From an uncultured Flammeovirgaceae bacterium (GTDB taxonomy: Bacteria > Bacteroidota > Bacteroidia > Cytophagales > Cyclobacteriaceae): 64,000 bases of DNA. Shown here piece after piece: positions 16,643-24,853 of the stretch. The stretch lies in the NCBI GenBank assembly GCA_937883755.1, contig CAKZYA010000024.1, forward strand, positions 62,001-126,000, read 5' to 3'. The notes under the pieces were generated by a model. The model was not told the DNA's origin. It was given only the letters and a program-made list of their open reading frames with translations, and did not search any database. The first letter of the stretch is position 1; every line of letters begins with the position of its first letter. The translations under genes and the position numbers were made by a program.

Positions 16643-16650
16643 TATATTTG
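16643..16650 (+). promoter_or_regulatory. Candidate -7 promoter box (TAnnTTTG)
   Basis: TATATTTG ends 7 bases before the ATG at 16658, so transcription would start at or next to the start codon. No -33 element is convincing. Confidence 0.45.
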
Positions 16651-16657
16651 TAGTACC

Positions 16658-17422
16658 ATGCCTACTGAATCGAGCCTAAAACCTAAGAAGCTAGAGATTT
16701 ATCCACTACAAGTAGACGGTGAACTACAGTCCTCCCAACTAGCCTCCTTTTCCCGGCGGATGAGTGCTTTCATCCTCGATTGGATTATCATTGTATTGTG
16801 TACTGAGATGATGGCACTTATGCTACCTTTGGCACTGATCTTCTGGCTTATTCGCGGCAGGGCAAAAAAATCGTTACGGAAGGGGCAACGGTTGATGAAG
16901 CGAAGCGTGCTACTAGCCGATCGGCAAATTGCTTCGTTTGAAGTAGATGTAAAAGTGCGTCGGCGTTTCACTCGCTATATGGTCGTGTATTTATATATAC
17001 TTATGTATCTTCCATTAGTATTGGGGGCAGGTTTATTAGTTAGCTGGATTTTCAGCCTGATGAGCCCTGAACAATTCGGGGTTATTACTGAGGAAGCTAA
17101 CCAGGTTTTCTCGTCAGTCTTCCAGCCTATTAACAACCTGAATGATGCATTTGATTTGCTCATACGGTTTTTGGGGGCATTTCTGTACTTTGGGCTATTT
17201 ACTTGGCAGTGGGATGGGCAGACACCGGGAAAAAGGTTACTGCACATTAGAGCAGCAAAAATTAATGGTGCGCCCTTCACATTTTGGTCAAGTTTAGAAC
17301 GGGCTACTGGTTACACTTCCTCTGCGGCCTTTTTACTTTACGGTTTTTTTCAATGCCTTTGGGATCGTAATCGGCAGACTACTCACGATAAAATTTCGGA
17401 AACCGTCGTGATTGAAGCTTAG
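16658..17422 (+). CDS. RDD family integral membrane protein
   Basis: A 254-residue RDD protein. The first helix carries the diagnostic Arg and Asp (RRMSAFILDWIIIVL, around residues 29-43), followed by a second hydrophobic stretch, a basic cytoplasmic loop (RGRAKKSLRKGQRLMKRS), and further helices at about 107-130 and 168-185. The C-terminal RDD signature WDGQTPGKRLLHIRAA leads into a last helix and DRNRQTTHDKISETVVIEA. RDD proteins are poorly characterised; some are Na+/H+ antiporters. The basic insert of about 50 residues between helices 2 and 3 is longer than usual. No operon partner is evident. Confidence 0.85.
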   Translation: MPTESSLKPKKLEIYPLQVDGELQSSQLASFSRRMSAFILDWIIIVLCTEMMALMLPLALIFWLIRGRAKKSLRKGQRLMKRSVLLADRQIASFEVDVKVRRRFTRYMVVYLYILMYLPLVLGAGLLVSWIFSLMSPEQFGVITEEANQVFSSVFQPINNLNDAFDLLIRFLGAFLYFGLFTWQWDGQTPGKRLLHIRAAKINGAPFTFWSSLERATGYTSSAAFLLYGFFQCLWDRNRQTTHDKISETVVIEA

Positions 17423-18120
17423 GTTGATTCAACTAATAATACAAGAATTCTACTTTGTCGACATTTAATGGACTAGTGTACAGCTAGTAGTTAGCAAAAA
17501 TTAATTGAAATGTTGTTGACAGCCAACCATCTACTATTTGCTAGAATCTTAGAATCTCTCAATTCATTCTCATAAGGAAAGTATTTATCAAAAGCACTGG
17601 TAATGAACTTGGAGAAAGAATAATATTTTTTTTTGTAAAACTTGTACTTTAATACTATATGAAATACTAAATACACTTAAATGGGTGATTTTTCTCACAC
17701 CTGAGAATACCATCGGCTTTAAAATAGCCTGATGACCTGACCAAGGGATGACATTATTTAGTAGATGGAAAATTAAACTATTCCAAGAAACTAGACACTT
17801 GTCTTTGGAATACATTGTACTATTAGTCAGAGTCACCACGAAGCTACTTCCTAATCTGCCCTCATAGCTGTTACAAATCATCAGATTTACTTACAGGCGT
17901 AGAATACGACTTGGTTTCTACCGAATTGTTGACATACTCGCACCAAATTTGTCCTTATAAGGTAGTATTGTACTCTTACTTAAACCTTTGCAAACTAGGT
18001 AGTCGCTTTGAGTATAGGTTCTCGGTAGCTAATGAGTTTTAAGAAAGCTCAATTACCCTCTGTCTAAAATAGGGAGACTATATCAATCAGCGAACAGACA
18101 TTCAGAAAAACAATAGCAGC
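17423..18120. other. Long intergenic region without a supportable gene
   Basis: About 700 bases between two plus-strand genes. The longest open frame is 97 codons on the minus strand (17588-17881), with a composition unlike a real protein and no recognisable motif. I see no tRNA, strong terminator or repeat. The distance suggests a long leader or a regulatory region for the kinase gene at 18121, or decayed sequence. Confidence 0.4.
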
Positions 18121-19263
18121 ATGATTGAAATGAGAGCCCATACAATGGCTAACCACTTCGAAGCGAAAAGCGTTAATTTTTACGAAGCTGATCTCATAAT
18201 GCGGCAGCAAGATATTTTCCGGCTGGCGATGGAACGTGCGCCTATTGGAGAAGCATTGCTAGCTCCCGACGGTCGATGGCTCAAAGTAAATCAGGCTCTC
18301 TGCAACATTGTTGGCTACACTGAGTGTGAATTGCTCAGCACAGACCTTCAATCCATTACTCATCCTGATGACTTAGAGAGTGATCTTGAATTTATCAGTC
18401 GGCTTCTGGCGGGAGAGATTGAAACATATAATTTGCATAAGCGATACTACCACAAGAGTAAGAAAATTATCTGGGCTCAGCTTACAGTTTCTTTAGTGCG
18501 AGACGAGGAGAAACGACCGCTATACTTTATCGCCCAGTTGCAGGATCGTACCAAAGAATATGAGGCTGAACAAAAACTAAAACGTGCTTACTCTGAGTTA
18601 GAGGAATTTTCTATGAGACTCTCGCATGACATCCGTAGTCCATTAGAGTCTTCATTACGGGTATTGCAGTTTACCAAACTGAGCTTAGCTGATGAGGATA
18701 TTGAGCAAGCCAAGGAAACTGTAAAGATTGTTGAGAATCAGATTACCAAATTAGGGGGGCTAGTTAACGATATTTTGGCAATTAGAAAGCTACAGTTGAC
18801 AGAGGAGAACAATACCTTAGTGAGCCTGCCTATTATTGTGGAAAATGCCTTGGAAAAGTTTAGTCACATGGATCATTTTGAGCGGTTAAGCATCAATAGC
18901 CATTTCATGTACACTGAATTGATTAAGACTAAGAAAGCAGCAATTACTTCTATTTTAGAAAACTTGATTTCTAATGCCATTAAGTATCAGGATTTAGCCG
19001 AAGAGCAATCTTGTATTGATATTGAGTGCTTTGAGAAAGATCAGCAAATTGTAGTTCAAATATCTGATAATGGCTTGGGTATCAATAAACGATACCATGA
19101 CCGGATCTTTAGAATGTTTCAACGTTTCCACGGCGGTACGGCACAAGGTTCCGGCTTAGGTCTGTATTTTATCAAGAAAAACACCGACTCTATCGGAGGT
19201 ACTGTTGAATTTATCCCACTAGAGAATGGTAGCCGATTCCGCCTTACAATTCCGAAAGGCTGA
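18121..19263 (+). CDS. PAS-domain sensor histidine kinase, cytoplasmic
   Basis: A 380-residue kinase without membrane segments. An N-terminal PAS domain covers about residues 30-145 (FRLAMERAPIGEALLAPDGRW, LCNIVGYTE, ITHPDD, and the PAC end FIAQLQDRTKEYEAE). A coiled segment leads to HisKA with the phospho-acceptor His169 in MRLSHDIRSPLESS. The ATPase domain has N-box ENLISNAIKYQ, G1 ISDNGLGI, F-box RIFRMFQRF and G2 GSGLGLYFIKK, all intact. Such soluble PAS kinases are common in Cytophagales. No response regulator gene is adjacent; the nearest is the LytTR regulator at 20378. It converges on metF with a 14-base gap. Confidence 0.92.
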   Translation: MIEMRAHTMANHFEAKSVNFYEADLIMRQQDIFRLAMERAPIGEALLAPDGRWLKVNQALCNIVGYTECELLSTDLQSITHPDDLESDLEFISRLLAGEIETYNLHKRYYHKSKKIIWAQLTVSLVRDEEKRPLYFIAQLQDRTKEYEAEQKLKRAYSELEEFSMRLSHDIRSPLESSLRVLQFTKLSLADEDIEQAKETVKIVENQITKLGGLVNDILAIRKLQLTEENNTLVSLPIIVENALEKFSHMDHFERLSINSHFMYTELIKTKKAAITSILENLISNAIKYQDLAEEQSCIDIECFEKDQQIVVQISDNGLGINKRYHDRIFRMFQRFHGGTAQGSGLGLYFIKKNTDSIGGTVEFIPLENGSRFRLTIPKG

Positions 19264-19277
19264 AGAGAAGCAGTTAC

Positions 19278-20225
19278 TTAAAACACCTGTTCGGCTACGC
19301 GGCGTACCATTTCTGATTTGCTCATGGTGTAAAAGTGTAAGCAAGGCACTCCCGCCGCTTTTAGCTCCCGGCATTGCTGGGCGCACCACTCAATACCCAC
19401 TTCACGAGCTTGTTTGTTATCTTTACACTTAGCTACTTCTTTGCATAGTGCTTCAGGAATATCCAAAAAGAAATATTTGGGCAGAGCAGTAAGGTGTTTG
19501 ACCGTTGCCAGTGGTTTAAGACCCGGGATAATAGGAACATTGATACCATTGGCTCTACAGAGCTCCACAAAATTGAAATAGGCTTGATTATCAAAAAACA
19601 TCTGGGTCACAATAAACTCAGCGCCTGCTTCTACTTTCTTTTTTAGATACTGTAAATCCGTATCCAGATTAGGTGACTCGAAGTGCTTTTCCGGATAACC
19701 AGCCGCACCAATACAAAAGTCGGTAGGAGTGACTGCCTCTTCGTAGAGGTATTGCCCTTCGTTCATAGCAGTAATTTGCTCGATCAGCTCGTTAGCATGG
19801 CAGTATCCCTCGGGGTGAGGAACAAAACCGGGTTCACTTTTTATAGGGTCGCCTCGTAGTACCAGCATATTCTGAATGCCCAGAAAGTCTAAATCAATGA
19901 GCATATTCTCTGTATCTTCCTTGGAGAAACCTCCGCAGATGACGTGGGGCACAGTATCTACATTATAGCGGTTCTGAATAGCAGCGCAAATGCCTACTGT
20001 ACCGGGGCGTTTGCGGGTCACGTATTTCTTCAGCATTCCATCTCCTATCTCCTTATAGACATACTCTTCACGGTGGTAGGTTACATCAATGAAGGCGGGG
20101 TTAAACTCCATCAGTGTATCAATATGCTGAAAGAGGGTGTGAATATCTTCACCTTTTTTAGGAGGTAAAATTTCTATGGTAAATAGCGTATCAGTCGCCT
20201 GCGCAATATGTTCAGTCACTTTCAT
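19278..20225 (-). CDS. metF: 5,10-methylenetetrahydrofolate reductase
   Basis: A 315-residue flavoenzyme that reduces 5,10-methylene-THF to 5-methyl-THF for methionine synthesis. Family landmarks are the N-terminal FTIEILPPKKGEDI with the catalytic Glu, FIDVTYHREE, LVLRGDPI, CIGAAGYPEKHFESPN, GAEFIVTQMFFD and IPIIPGLKPLATVKHL. The first third carries a somewhat longer Lys/Arg segment than E. coli MetF, but the length is normal for the family. A TAnnTTTG promoter box lies almost on top of the ATG, suggesting a leaderless message. It is a single gene. Confidence 0.95.
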   Translation of the reverse strand: MKVTEHIAQATDTLFTIEILPPKKGEDIHTLFQHIDTLMEFNPAFIDVTYHREEYVYKEIGDGMLKKYVTRKRPGTVGICAAIQNRYNVDTVPHVICGGFSKEDTENMLIDLDFLGIQNMLVLRGDPIKSEPGFVPHPEGYCHANELIEQITAMNEGQYLYEEAVTPTDFCIGAAGYPEKHFESPNLDTDLQYLKKKVEAGAEFIVTQMFFDNQAYFNFVELCRANGINVPIIPGLKPLATVKHLTALPKYFFLDIPEALCKEVAKCKDNKQAREVGIEWCAQQCRELKAAGVPCLHFYTMSKSEMVRRVAEQVF

Positions 20226-20229
20226 AGCG

Positions 20230-20237
20230 CAAATATA
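20230..20237 (-). promoter_or_regulatory. Candidate -7 promoter box of metF
   Basis: On the minus strand TATATTTG matches TAnnTTTG and ends 4 bases before the metF ATG. The transcript would therefore have little or no leader. Confidence 0.45.
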
Positions 20238-20333
20238 GCGGGAATAGTATTACCGTGGTATGGTGCTGGAGTGTTTTAGTGTTATGGTGTTCTTGTTTTG
20301 AGTTCTGAGTTCAAAGCTCTGAGTTTAGTACTT

Positions 20334-20373
20334 TTGAACACTTGAACACTTGAACACTTGAACACTTGAACAC
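20334..20373. repeat. Five tandem copies of TTGAACAC
   Basis: An exact 8-bp unit TTGAACAC is repeated five times without error between metF and the LytTR gene. The preceding 60 bases contain the complementary motif in looser form (several GTGTT/AGTGTT words around 20272-20292), so part of the gap could fold into a long imperfect hairpin. The 8-bp unit is prone to slippage. Confidence 0.85.
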
Positions 20374-20377
20374 TACA

Positions 20378-21094
20378 TTAAAGCGTAGTGATTGAATCCA
20401 TCAGCTTTTTTCGGTAAGATTGACTTACAGGAATGATTTTATCGTCAATTTGCAGATTACCTTGATCGATATTAGTGATTTTTCCGACCTGGATAATGAA
20501 GGAACGATGAACCCGAAGAAACTGATTTGGAGGTAAAGTTTCTTCTACTGACTTGAGAGTAGCGTAGACAGTATACAGTTTTTGAGGGGTTTTTACTCTA
20601 ACATAATCACCAAATGCCTCAATCCAGTGAATGTCTTTTAGGTCAAATTTGACCAGCAAGGAATCAATTTTTAGGTAAATATGCTCAGAAGAAGCAGAAG
20701 CAACCACAGAGCTATGTTTCTGTTGGCACTTGGTCTGTGCTCGTTGTACAGCTTGGAGGAAACGGGCGTAGCTAGCTACCGGTTTGAGCAGATAGTCGGT
20801 TACTTCGTATTCAAATGCATCTAGAGCGTACTCTTTCTTACTGCTGATAATAATAATTTGTGGCTTAGGCGAAAGCGTTTTAATTAGCTCTAGCCCCGTC
20901 ATAGTGGGCATTTCTACGTCTACAAAGAGAATATCAACGGGGTGTTGCTGGAGATAATTTGTGGCTGCTACAGGATCATGAAATGAGCCTTTCCACTGTA
21001 GAGCATCAGTCTTTTGTACCAACGACTCAAAGATTTTTAAGGTCATGGCATCGTCGTCTACTACTATACAACTCAGTTTCGGCTCAGCACTCAT
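20378..21094 (-). CDS. LytTR-type response regulator
   Basis: A 238-residue regulator. The receiver domain (1-125) has the acidic pocket VVDDD, phospho-acceptor Asp59 in LFVDVEMPTMTGLEL, the Ser/Thr-type switch IIISSKK and the Lys in LLKPVAS. The LytTR DNA-binding domain (about 140-238) shows YLKIDSLLVKFDLKDIHWIEAFGDYVRVKT, LKSVEETLP and FLRVHRSFII. It lies 70 bases downstream of the hybrid kinase gene on the same strand, so the kinase, which carries its own receiver and Hpt domain, may feed phosphate to it. Its DNA targets are unknown. Confidence 0.93.
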   Translation of the reverse strand: MSAEPKLSCIVVDDDAMTLKIFESLVQKTDALQWKGSFHDPVAATNYLQQHPVDILFVDVEMPTMTGLELIKTLSPKPQIIIISSKKEYALDAFEYEVTDYLLKPVASYARFLQAVQRAQTKCQQKHSSVVASASSEHIYLKIDSLLVKFDLKDIHWIEAFGDYVRVKTPQKLYTVYATLKSVEETLPPNQFLRVHRSFIIQVGKITNIDQGNLQIDDKIIPVSQSYRKKLMDSITTL

Positions 21095-21163
21095 TGTTTC
21101 AGTTAGATTGTTCTATTACTTAGTATACGCAATTTTTGGATAGATAGGTTAGTATGAATTTCT

Positions 21164-23071
21164 TTATTCACTCTGTAATTTTTGAAGTTGTTGTTCTACT
21201 TGAACAATCGCTTGCTGAGTTTTTTCTGCTAACTGATGAATCATAGCTTGGTACGCTGGACTGTTTATTGGCTGCGCTTCACTTTCTAAGTGGTCTAGTA
21301 TCCGCGTGATGGGGGCAGACCCAATATATTGAAAGCTGGGTTTGGCTTTGTGCACAAGTTTACGAAGCTGCTCCCAGTCGTTGTCTTGCCAAGCCTGATT
21401 GATTTTCTGGATAGCCGTAGGAGCTTCTAGTGTAAAAGTATTCATCAGATCAATCATTGTTTCGCTCGTATTATCTGTGATCTGGCGAAGATAAGTGAGA
21501 TCTACTAAAGGATAAGAAGCCTGTCGGTCTAAAAAGGTGATTTTCTTCCGAAGAATATCCGGTAGTATCGGTTTAGACAGTAAGTGAAATAAATTGTCGG
21601 TACAAAATGGTAAAACTGATGAATTGGCATTACCTGACAGAACGATAACCGGCATCGCTAATTTTTCTTGTTGCATAGCTTTAAGCACTGCCTCTCCATC
21701 CATTACAGGCATCTGATAATCTAGTATCAGTAAATCGTAGCTACCCTGCCGGATGTGTTCCAAAGCCTGTTGTCCATTGACTACTACCGTAGGGTGTAAG
21801 CCCCATTGGAGTAGTAGTTGACTAACTACCTTCTGGTTGATTGGGTCATCTTCAGCAACGAGTACTGTACGGATATGATGAAAAGTAGGGGTAGTTTCTT
21901 CAAACTCAATTTCGGGCATAGTGCCTACGGAAAGAGGTAAATCAACAGTAATACCAGTGCCTTGGCCGGGATAACTGACTATGTTCCAAGTTCCTTCCAT
22001 CTGGTTAATAAGCTTTTTTACGATGCTTAAGCCTAACCCGGTACCTCCGTACTGCTGGTGGATTTTGGCATTTGCTTGTACATATGGGGTGGCAATTTTC
22101 TTTTGCTCATCTGGGGTCATACCGATGCCGGTATCTTTTACCGTAAGACGAAAGTAAGATTGGTCTTCATCAGAAGCAGTTTCTGTCATTTCGGCAGATA
22201 CAGTAACTTTGCCCTGATAGGTAAATTTGGTTGCGTTCCCTAGTAAATTGTATAGTATCTGAGCTAGGCGAGTAGCATCACCAATCAGGCAGTTGGGTAC
22301 ATTGGGAGCAATACTGATAGAAAGAGATACGCCTTTCTCTTGACAGGCAGGGCGAAATGTTTCAGTAGTGTTCTGAACTAAGGGTTTTACTAGAAATGGG
22401 TCAAGAGCAAGCTCAACTGCATCGTTTTCTAGCCTAGACCAGTCCAGTACATCGTTAATAATAGTAGCCAGATGACGAGCGGTGGCTTCTAATGCTTTAG
22501 TAGAAGCTTTGGTAGCTGGCGTAGCCTGCTGACTTAGTAAATGGGCTAATCCCACAATACTATTCAGTGGGGTTCGCATTTCATGGCTCACCTGGGAGAA
22601 AAAGGCGGTTTTCATCTGTTCTATCCGGCGCAGTTCCTCATTATGATACTTGAGCAATTTCTTTTCTAAAACCGCTGCTTTTTGTTGAATCCGTAGGTAC
22701 TCACCAGCAATAGCTTGATCGTTGCGTTCTTGTTGCCAAGGTTGAAGGTAGGAGTAAAACTCAGTGAGATCATAAATGAACCACTTTAGCTCATTGGCTG
22801 ATTGTCGTTTAATATAAAAATTGTAGTAGCCCTTGCGGCTCATCAGCTCGGTTTCTATACATAGGAAGCTTATATCCTCTCCTATAGGTAATTGCAAAAA
22901 TGTATCTTGCATCGCCTCCATAAAAGGTACCTGCTCATAGAGTGAGCCAGAGATTGGGGCAGCAAATAAGGTGTGACATGAATTCTGCACTCGTCCCTGG
23001 TTATCAAAGATTACATATTGGGATCGGTGATGAAAATAAGCCAGCTTTTCCTCTACAATGGAGTTATTCAT
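21164..23071 (-). CDS. Hybrid sensor histidine kinase with receiver and Hpt domains
   Basis: A 635-residue cytoplasmic phosphorelay protein. The N-terminal 115 residues look PAS-like (YVIFDNQGRVQNSCHTLF and YNFYIKRQSANELKWFIYDLTEFYSYL). A coiled coil at 118-150 precedes HisKA with His163 (FFSQVSHEMRTPLNS). The ATPase domain has LLGNATKFT, VKDTGIGMT and GTGLGLSIVKK. The receiver domain has AEDDP and Asp451 in LILDYQMPVMDG. The C-terminus is an Hpt domain with His574 in KLVHKAKPS. Phosphate could thus go His163-Asp451-His574 and on to the LytTR regulator next door. The ATG overlaps the stop of the Ras-like GTPase gene (ATGA), pointing to a functional link. Confidence 0.92.
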   Translation of the reverse strand: MNNSIVEEKLAYFHHRSQYVIFDNQGRVQNSCHTLFAAPISGSLYEQVPFMEAMQDTFLQLPIGEDISFLCIETELMSRKGYYNFYIKRQSANELKWFIYDLTEFYSYLQPWQQERNDQAIAGEYLRIQQKAAVLEKKLLKYHNEELRRIEQMKTAFFSQVSHEMRTPLNSIVGLAHLLSQQATPATKASTKALEATARHLATIINDVLDWSRLENDAVELALDPFLVKPLVQNTTETFRPACQEKGVSLSISIAPNVPNCLIGDATRLAQILYNLLGNATKFTYQGKVTVSAEMTETASDEDQSYFRLTVKDTGIGMTPDEQKKIATPYVQANAKIHQQYGGTGLGLSIVKKLINQMEGTWNIVSYPGQGTGITVDLPLSVGTMPEIEFEETTPTFHHIRTVLVAEDDPINQKVVSQLLLQWGLHPTVVVNGQQALEHIRQGSYDLLILDYQMPVMDGEAVLKAMQQEKLAMPVIVLSGNANSSVLPFCTDNLFHLLSKPILPDILRKKITFLDRQASYPLVDLTYLRQITDNTSETMIDLMNTFTLEAPTAIQKINQAWQDNDWEQLRKLVHKAKPSFQYIGSAPITRILDHLESEAQPINSPAYQAMIHQLAEKTQQAIVQVEQQLQKLQSE

Positions 23072-23553
23072 ACCATTCTTTTCGCTAGTTCGGTAAAAAT
23101 CGCATCTACATTTTCGCCGGTTTTAGCACTAGATAGTGCGAATGGTTCTAAAGGTAATTGTTTTACTATATCAGTCCGTTCTTTTTCGGTGAACAGGTCT
23201 TTTTTATTGCCGATTACCAGCATTGGCACGTCGGGTAAGCTTTTTTGCAGGTTGAGTATCTCAGTGTCTAATTTTTGATAGGTATTGGGACGAGTAAGGT
23301 CTACTACGTAGATCACTCCGTGAGCACCTAGTTTGTACGACTGAGGAACTTTCTGGTGAGAAGTCTCCCCAGCTATATCCCAAATAATCATGGAGATCTC
23401 ACAAGTAGGTAAAGCCACTACTTTCTTCTCAATATTTACCCCGATAGTAGTATTATATTGGTTAGAAAATTTTTGATAAACAAAGCGACGGGTGAGCGAA
23501 CTTTTACCTACTCCGTAGTGCCCGAGTAATATAACTTTCTTGCTTATGGTCAT
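23068..23553 (-). CDS. Ras/Rab-like small GTPase
   Basis: A 161-residue bacterial member of the Ras superfamily. G1 is GHYGVGKS (residues 11-18), G2 contains Thr35/Thr36 (YNTTIGV), G3 is WDIAGE (58-63), G4 is NKKD (116-119) and G5 is SSAKTG (141-146). In G3 the position of the Ras catalytic Gln61 is Glu63, so intrinsic hydrolysis may be slow or need a partner. It lacks a C-terminal prenylation motif and ends right after the last helix. It is overlapped by 4 bases on both sides, by the roadblock-like gene upstream and the hybrid kinase gene downstream. That makes it a likely switch in the same signalling pathway. Confidence 0.9.
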   Translation of the reverse strand: MTISKKVILLGHYGVGKSSLTRRFVYQKFSNQYNTTIGVNIEKKVVALPTCEISMIIWDIAGETSHQKVPQSYKLGAHGVIYVVDLTRPNTYQKLDTEILNLQKSLPDVPMLVIGNKKDLFTEKERTDIVKQLPLEPFALSSAKTGENVDAIFTELAKRMV

Positions 23554-24380
23554 AAGTTAGTTTGGGAAAAATATTGCCGGAGGGGGTCTGATAAATAATC
23601 TTCTGCGCTCGTAGTAGCCGATGTGGTATTAACAACTTTGTGGACAAAATCCAGTACCAGATCATCGATTTTTTGCTTGAAGGCTTCATTCATCGCTCCT
23701 GATACAGTTACCGCTACGTAGAAAGTCTGAAATTTCTTGAGCAGAATTTTATAGGTTTCATACTCTATGGTTTGCAGGTCCTGGTGTTCTTTCGCAAAAG
23801 CCTCTTTGGCAAATCCTCGAATAGCGGTCATCATCCCAGCAATCATATCGCGATCCATAATATTCTGACGGGAATAACTACCCAATAATACGCTTGAGTG
23901 TTGCTTGATTACAAATACTTCCTGAATCATTGGCTCCATCGCCTGAGCGACAATTTCTTTTCCTAATGACTGTCCGGTAACCCAAGATTTAAGACGGCGC
24001 ACCCACATCTCCCAGGAAAATGCCTGCTCTAATTGTTGGTCAATCTTTTCAGACAAGGCTGACAACTCGACCACAATATATTTTTTAATGAGCTTGCCTA
24101 TGATTGGGTAGAGGGCATCAATCATCATATCTTGCGACTCGCGGATTTGTACAGACACCGCTCTGGCAATAGCTGGCCCAAATATTTCTGGAAAGTTCTT
24201 TTTTAGATAAGATATTTTATCATCTACAATGGGATCTACTTTTACCTCTAGGCGTTGGCGGGTGTTAATATCCTGATGCAGCTCATTTACTGTTTGCGAT
24301 AACTGCTGATGATCCCGGTGTTCTTTCTCGAGAAGAATATCTCGCAATCGCTGAAATAGCTCATCTTTTTGCTCTACCAT
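23550..24380 (-). CDS. Roadblock/longin-like partner of the small GTPase
   Basis: A 276-residue soluble protein. Residues 1-45 are coiled-coil-like, and 45-150 hold a conserved helical region (PEIFGPAIARAV, ALYPIIGKLIKKYI, WRRLKSW-like segment). Residues 155-245 have a strand-helix-strand layout (EVFVIKQHSSVLLGSY, DMIAGMMTAIRGFAKEAF, YKILLKKFQTFYVAVTVSG) that resembles roadblock/longin sensor domains. The same two-part region is known to me as the N-terminal part of some OmpA-family proteins linked to GTPases in other bacteria; here the OmpA part is absent. Its stop overlaps the GTPase start by 4 bases. A role as GTPase regulator is inferred by analogy with MglB/MglA. Confidence 0.62.
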   Translation of the reverse strand: MVEQKDELFQRLRDILLEKEHRDHQQLSQTVNELHQDINTRQRLEVKVDPIVDDKISYLKKNFPEIFGPAIARAVSVQIRESQDMMIDALYPIIGKLIKKYIVVELSALSEKIDQQLEQAFSWEMWVRRLKSWVTGQSLGKEIVAQAMEPMIQEVFVIKQHSSVLLGSYSRQNIMDRDMIAGMMTAIRGFAKEAFAKEHQDLQTIEYETYKILLKKFQTFYVAVTVSGAMNEAFKQKIDDLVLDFVHKVVNTTSATTSAEDYLSDPLRQYFSQTNL

Positions 24381-24385
24381 AAGTA

Positions 24386-24419
24386 CAAAGTTAGTATCGC
24401 GGATAAAGTAAACTACAAA
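24386..24419 (-). promoter_or_regulatory. Candidate promoter of the roadblock-GTPase-kinase operon
   Basis: On the minus strand TTTG (24416-24419), a 22-base spacer and TAACTTTG (24386-24393) match the Bacteroidota -33/-7 pattern. The -7 box ends five bases before the ATG at 24380, which implies little or no leader. Confidence 0.5.
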
Positions 24420-24455
24420 ATTGGGTTGTTTCTTACAACAGCAAGGAAGACTTAG

Positions 24456-24818
24456 TTACGAATTTTCGTTTCGGCCTTTTTGTAACCTCTTGCCTAAATC
24501 TTCAAACATTTTTCCGAGGTCAGCATTGCTAGGTACATTTCCTTCCATTTGGCCAAACCGTTGTAGTGTATCTTCTTTTATGTCCTGCAGCTTTTGAGTA
24601 GTTTCTTGTTGTAACTGCTGAATCGTTTTTTCCAACTCTTGACGTACTTGGCTCATTTGCTCATCCAAGGCTTGTCGGTGTTCGCGAATAGAAGTTTTCA
24701 CTTGATCAAACTCTTCTTGGATCTCACTAATTGTATCTCCGAAGATAATATCCTTAATAGCATCAATCTTGGGATCACTGGTTTTGGGTGGTTTTGCTGA
24801 TTTTTTATTATCACTCAT
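24456..24818 (-). CDS. Coiled-coil protein of unknown function
   Basis: A 120-residue highly charged soluble protein. The N-terminus is Lys/Pro/Ser rich (MSDNKKSAKPPKTSDPK). Residues 35-85 are Gln/Glu-rich heptads (EEFDQVKTSIREHRQALDEQ, VRQELEKTIQQLQQETTQKL) that should form a long coiled coil, and the tail ends KMFEDLGKRLQKGRNENS. There is no signal peptide. It lies on the same strand as, and just upstream of, the roadblock-GTPase operon, and 35 bases after the peptidoglycan-binding protein gene. It may be a scaffold in that pathway, which is only inferred from position. Confidence 0.68.
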   Translation of the reverse strand: MSDNKKSAKPPKTSDPKIDAIKDIIFGDTISEIQEEFDQVKTSIREHRQALDEQMSQVRQELEKTIQQLQQETTQKLQDIKEDTLQRFGQMEGNVPSNADLGKMFEDLGKRLQKGRNENS

Positions 24819-24853
24819 GGTATTAGTAATTAATAACTTGCAAAAAGGTTGAT

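Noticed and set aside
17588-17881. 97-codon minus-strand open frame in the long gap before the PAS kinase gene
   Set aside because: The translation has no recognisable domain, signal peptide or membrane layout, no promoter-like box, and looks like random AT-rich sequence.
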